Below are positions 60,201 to 64,000 of a stretch of DNA of 64,000 bases, one piece after another. Origin of the DNA: Hydractinia symbiolongicarpus. Taxonomy: Eukaryota; Cnidaria; Hydrozoa; Anthoathecata; Hydractiniidae. The stretch is taken from positions 6,572,001-6,636,000 of the forward strand of contig NC_079882.1 in the NCBI RefSeq assembly GCF_029227915.1, given 5' to 3'. The position numbers and the translations under genes are program-made. The notes beneath the pieces are model-generated. The model saw nothing but the letters and a program-made list of their open reading frames with translations. It was not told where the DNA came from and did no database searches. The stretch's first letter is position 1. Each line of letters starts with the position of its first letter.

Positions 60201-63200
60201 ATATTTGTAGCAGTATTGTAAAATATGTTTTATCTGTATCAAACACACATCTTTAAAAATATCATTTTTATGAGTATTGAGGAATCACTTACAAAAATTT
60301 CTTAGTGTGCACTAAATGTTTAATTAACTTGTGGTGTTTAACTATGTTATTATGGTTCATGCACACTAAATATTTTCATATTTAAAATATCAATTGAGAC
60401 AACAATGCATGTTCAAAGAAGCACGGAAAGCATGAAACATTAATTGGGAACTACCAATTTATTACCCAACTGGTGTAGATTTGAATGGTGTGATTTTTAT
60501 GCAATTATTGTTTAAACGCCTGCACTGTTAGACCTGAAAGTCAGCAAAAAGTTGTTTGATCATTTTTTGCATCTTCCTAGATTATTATTTAACGACAAAA
60601 ATAGCACTATTTGATAGGAAAATTTTTTGACTTTTAGAAAATTATTTTTAACGTATTCTATGTGAGTAATCAGTGTTTTATGTATAATTCATCAACATAC
60701 TTAATATGTTTAGGTTGTTTACCCAAACAAACTTGAGACAATGTTGAAATCATGCACAATGGAATATTTGGATGTTCATGTAGGTGTTGATAATGAAAAT
60801 AAAGAGGTATTTTGAATATTTATTTTTCACTGGATTTAGATTTTGGTGAATTTTTGAATCTGTTTTGGCCATGTTTTATGTTTAACATAAAAGGACCTGG
60901 TTCCTTGTAACCATGCTAAAAGCGTTACTTTCTTCCTCAAAGTTATTTTTTAATACGTGTCTGTTGCATTTTTTAACACTTTTTTTTTGGCTGATTGTGA
61001 TTTTAGTTGTATTTGTATTAACTGATTTTTGCTTGATTATTTATTATAGGTCTTTCTTGCAGAATTTGTTGTTCTTCTCAAGAATCATTTTTTACAGGCA
61101 AAAAATACGTTAACTCAGGAGGATATATCTTCAGAAAAAGAAGAATTATACCCACTACTAACTGTACTCTGTACATTCGCTTCACCCAGCTTGAAAGCAA
61201 AACTAAAGCATGCTGTAAAAGAAAAGTTTACTATAACAATAGAAAAACACGATTGGAATTTGCGTCATGCGCAATGCAAGAAAGTGCCCGAAATCAATAA
61301 AGAAAATGCCATGTTGACGTATCCACAATTTTCCCAAATTTCGGAGCAAATTTCCTTGTATCTTAGTGATACGAGTCCATTAGTTGGGACTTTCATTAAT
61401 TTATGCTTAGCTAGGAACAATTTAGTAAAGAGTGCAACAACTATATTTGATAACAACATTTTGCACAGTTCTTCAGATAAAGATAATGCACTGAATGTGT
61501 TTACATCGATTCAAAAAGGCCTGGAAATATTTACAAAACAAACTGCGCATTATAGCGTGCTAAAGAACTTTGTGTTTGAGAGTTCTTCCATTGTTATTAA
61601 TTTCTTGGAAAACGTTTCTACATTTGAATCACTTCTAGACTCCCACAACCTCAAGTTAAGCTATGCTTCCATAAGGAGTCTTCTGACACATAATTTTTTA
61701 TCGACATTGTCCCCAAAGGACTGGTCTGAAATCATACCAACCTTAATTCATTGTTGTTTGTATTCGCACACATGTCATATCATTCCACTACAGAACCTAG
61801 AACTTATCACATCGCTGCCACCAACTTTATTCGATTTGATATGCTGCCATGGAATAGCTGAAATTAAGTCCACCTTACAAATGATGGAAGAGGAGGTCAA
61901 CCAATATAGAATTTCTGAAAGTATGTCAGATTTTCAAAACAAATTAAAGATTCTTCTTCTCTTGATTAAAGATAAGGAAAAGAAATGTTACATGCTTCTC
62001 AACAATGTACATCATCTGGACTCTAAGAATGCTATTGATTTACTTAAACTGTGTTTGGAGTTTTCTCTGGATAGTACACTAGAAAAGACTTTAAAATATA
62101 AACTGCATGAAATCACGTGGTATGAAAATGTAAGTATCTTTAACAGTGTAATAATAATGTGCTTCTAGTCAGTAAATTATCTAACATGGCTTTTTTTAAC
62201 CTATTTAATCGTTTAAATTCCAATAATGCAACAAGCAGTGTGGTTGATACGATTTTTTATCAGCAAAGAATTATTTGAACCCATTCACAAACATGAAAAA
62301 ATAAGAATAACTGTTTTTTGTTCCAACACAATCCAGCAAGTCTCAAAAGTTAGTTGTGTGTTTAATACAGTTATGGTCTGAACCAGAAATACATATAAAT
62401 TATTTCCTGATAGATGCTTTTTTGTTGTTGTGCTAACTTAGTTTAGAATTTTTTAATCGTGTAGCATTTTTGACAATGTCAGGCAGTAATAGATAATACA
62501 GACATTGGTCTTAGGTTGTTCAAAAATTTTAGTAAGTAATGTTTTATCAAGGAGTTAAGGATTCCTTTTTGTTCTAGGTGTTTCTAGCCAGTAAGATGTG
62601 TGGAAAATGCGATGCGTTTTTTAATTGGCAAGATGTCAAATTACAATGCACTGTTGATCCTGAGCGTGTTGTGTCTTTTCTCATCAGCATTCACCAATAT
62701 GACTTGCTTGACACATGGTGTGAAGATTTTGATGTGTCAGAGGATTTGCTTCAGGTAGGATCGTATGTATATTTTTTGCCTAAAATGGTGGTTTGATTCA
62801 CAAGTAAACATTTCACATCACAATAGTCAGTAACTTAATTCATACAAAAGGATTTGCTTTTCCTTTTTTTATACTGGGTTCACAATCGGTCACTTATTTG
62901 GATTCGAAGAAAGTGTCAAAAATAGCATGAGAACAGAAATGTTTTATTTGTTATCATCTGTTTAAATTTATATAGCAAAATGTTTATATTTTTAAATGAT
63001 CACCTTTGTATTACGTGAAGTTATTCAGAAATATCTGTTTATTGTTTGTCAGTTTACACATAAATTTCTAAATATTCAAGCAATATGGATTTAAACGAAT
63101 CTGAAAAAAAAATCTTTTTAACAACTTTTTTTTGTTTTTGCATAAATTTGCAAATCCTAGTGAAAACTATTTTTAGTAACTTGACTCATAAATTTCGACA

Positions 63201-63834
63201 AATTTGCTCAAGTGTAAATGCAGTATTTGCCTGTTTATTTTGCTTTTCTGATTTTAGACAGGAGTTAAAATTTTCCTGGAAATTGTAATGTCTAAAAAAA
63301 AGTCCATGATTTTATTTTATTGCTGGTGATTTCAGATTGCTGTTAAATCAAAACTAGAAAATGTCTTAAAAGAGCATTCAACCGACTACCTACAAGTTCA
63401 ATCAATCCTTGAAAAAATCACATCACGAGAGATGTTGGTGACCATATGTTTGGAGCTGCTAAAAGAGCGAAGCTGTTACAGCAATAAATATCTTTTCATC
63501 ATAAAGTATATGACAAGTTCCTTAATCGATTTAATTTCACCAAACGACAAATGCAATATTTTGTTAAACAAAATTGGAATCCTATCCATTGAGATAATTC
63601 CATCCGAGTTCAAAGACTCGTACAAGCACCTTCAACACAGTCCACTTTTAATTCTGGAGCAGTTGTTGATGAATGTGAAAGTTACTGTAGCTGGTAAAGT
63701 GGTGAAGCTGATTCACAAAGAAAGCAGTGAAAATAACCTGCTTTCATCGTTGTTATCTGAAGCAGATGACCTTATTGCAAAATATGCATCGTTGTCTATT
63801 GATTTGACTATACTGCAAACATCAAATACCCCAG
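48258..63834 (+). CDS. zfyve26: Zinc finger FYVE domain protein 26 (spastizin), 5' part
   Basis: Seventeen coding exons join in phase to 1953 codons: 48258-48418, 48572-48653, 48956-49048, 51204-51830, 53837-54001, 54285-54370, 54756-55630, 56378-56521, 56655-56795, 57229-57546, 58055-58882, 59023-59406, 60010-60116, 60714-60806, 61050-62129, 62578-62754, 63336-63834. The first ATG is at 48258. Family blocks appear in order: GQWELACTF (about residue 20), LRLEVLENIFSLL (about 530), NPFLIFNES with GRLLFEWGMSPKRLE (about 1070), FNWQDVKLQCTVDPERV (about 1742) and SPLLILEQLLMNVKV (about 1890). The protein is mostly alpha-helical solenoid. The FYVE zinc finger and C-terminus, which bind PI3P and partners, lie beyond the window, as the GTAAGA donor at 63835 shows. 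In mammals spastizin works with spatacsin and AP-5 in lysosome reformation and autophagy, and also in cytokinesis. No lesion is seen. Confidence 0.92.
49049..51203. other. Large ZFYVE26 intron 3, AT-rich
   Basis: It contains no supportable gene. CTCTTTTACAAAACTA (50163) and TAGTTTTGTAAAAGAG (50436) form an inverted pair about 260 bp apart, perhaps the remnant of a small element. GCATAATCGAA near 49580 resembles the 21-bp minisatellite at the left end of the window. Confidence 0.4.
52103..53262. mobile_element. TA-flanked element, 1160 bp, in ZFYVE26 intron 4
   Basis: Left end CAGTATTGGAATCAGGATAA and right end, read inward, CAATACTGGAATCCTGAAAT are imperfect inverted repeats extending to about 37 bp (CTAACATTGTG / CTAACATCGTG). 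TA flanks both. Subterminal regions are rich in GATCGC/TCGCGAT words, like the 43364-44738 element, so the two are probably related. No transposase was found. Confidence 0.8.
56090..56240 (-). mobile_element. Helitron-like 5' end, reverse orientation
   Basis: On the minus strand, TCTATATATAATAATTGC then TGTCTGTCTGTGGG matches the 5' start of the tandem units at 12892 and 13022. A second, weaker block (ATTCTGTCTGTTTG) lies at 56195-56215. A hairpin (GCAAAC..GTTTGC, near 55897-55917) might be the other end, but a clean CTRR is missing. It lies in ZFYVE26 intron 7. Confidence 0.4.
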
Positions 63835-64000
63835 GTAAGAAATATTAGACTTTGTTAGTTTAGTTTTCTGTCTAAGTAGTTTGATTTCAGATAGATGACA
63901 GATCAGTATTTTCATAGAACAGGAATTATGACTTTCACATTACAAATTATTTGGATAAATAAGTTAAGCGAAAGTATTTTATCCACAACGATTTCTACCG

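Overview
The window is nuclear DNA of an AT-rich, intron-rich animal. Four host genes could be rebuilt exon by exon with GT-AG introns and consistent reading phase: an NCL-type Na+/Ca2+ (cation) exchanger (+, 14188-24283, 16 exons), eIF3h (-, 26036-34189, 7 exons), the leucine-rich-repeat protein PPP1R42 (+, 34851-38032, 6 exons), and the first 17 coding exons of ZFYVE26/spastizin (+, from 48258 and running off the right end before the FYVE domain). The gene set is metazoan. The transposon mix (P-like THAP transposase, SWIM/YqaJ proteins, Penelope-like elements, copia, Helitron-like repeats, tRNA-SINEs, many TA-flanked MITEs) and the composition suggest a cnidarian, perhaps a hydrozoan. That placement is inference and no single sequence proves it.

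Left arm (1-14 kb): two related minisatellites (30-bp and 21-bp units) are followed by a cluster of decayed transposon genes. These are a SWIM-YqaJ-PHD protein in one frame broken by two stops, a tRNA-like relic, a THAP/P-element-like transposase split by a full-length copia retrotransposon, and a convergent unknown ORF on the minus strand. The copia copy has identical LTRs, a 5-bp target duplication and a half-tRNA-iMet primer site, but its reverse transcriptase is deleted. The three transposon genes share a 16-nt stem-loop with a TTTT loop 20-40 nt after their stop codons, on the sense strand each time. It resembles the histone mRNA 3' stem-loop and is the most unusual signal I found. Next come a repeat element rich in GTACGGCTA and a row of Helitron-like units joined head to tail, one of which holds a ~260-bp CTGT microsatellite.

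Middle (14-38 kb): the exchanger and eIF3h converge on a 1.75-kb spacer with a LINE fragment. eIF3h and PPP1R42 are divergent, with 661 bp between start codons that must hold both promoters. The large first intron of eIF3h holds a Penelope-like fragment, a LINE tail and a SINE.

Right arm (38-64 kb): a 10-kb intergenic transposon graveyard (LINE, Penelope-like fragment, tRNA-like hairpin, four TA- or TIR-bounded elements, the second GTACGGCTA copy, an internal-minisatellite element, a nested pair) precedes ZFYVE26, whose introns carry another TA-flanked element and a Helitron-like end. The host genes do not form a pathway: they are a membrane cation exchanger, a translation factor subunit, a centrosomal/cilia-type LRR protein and an endolysosomal autophagy protein.
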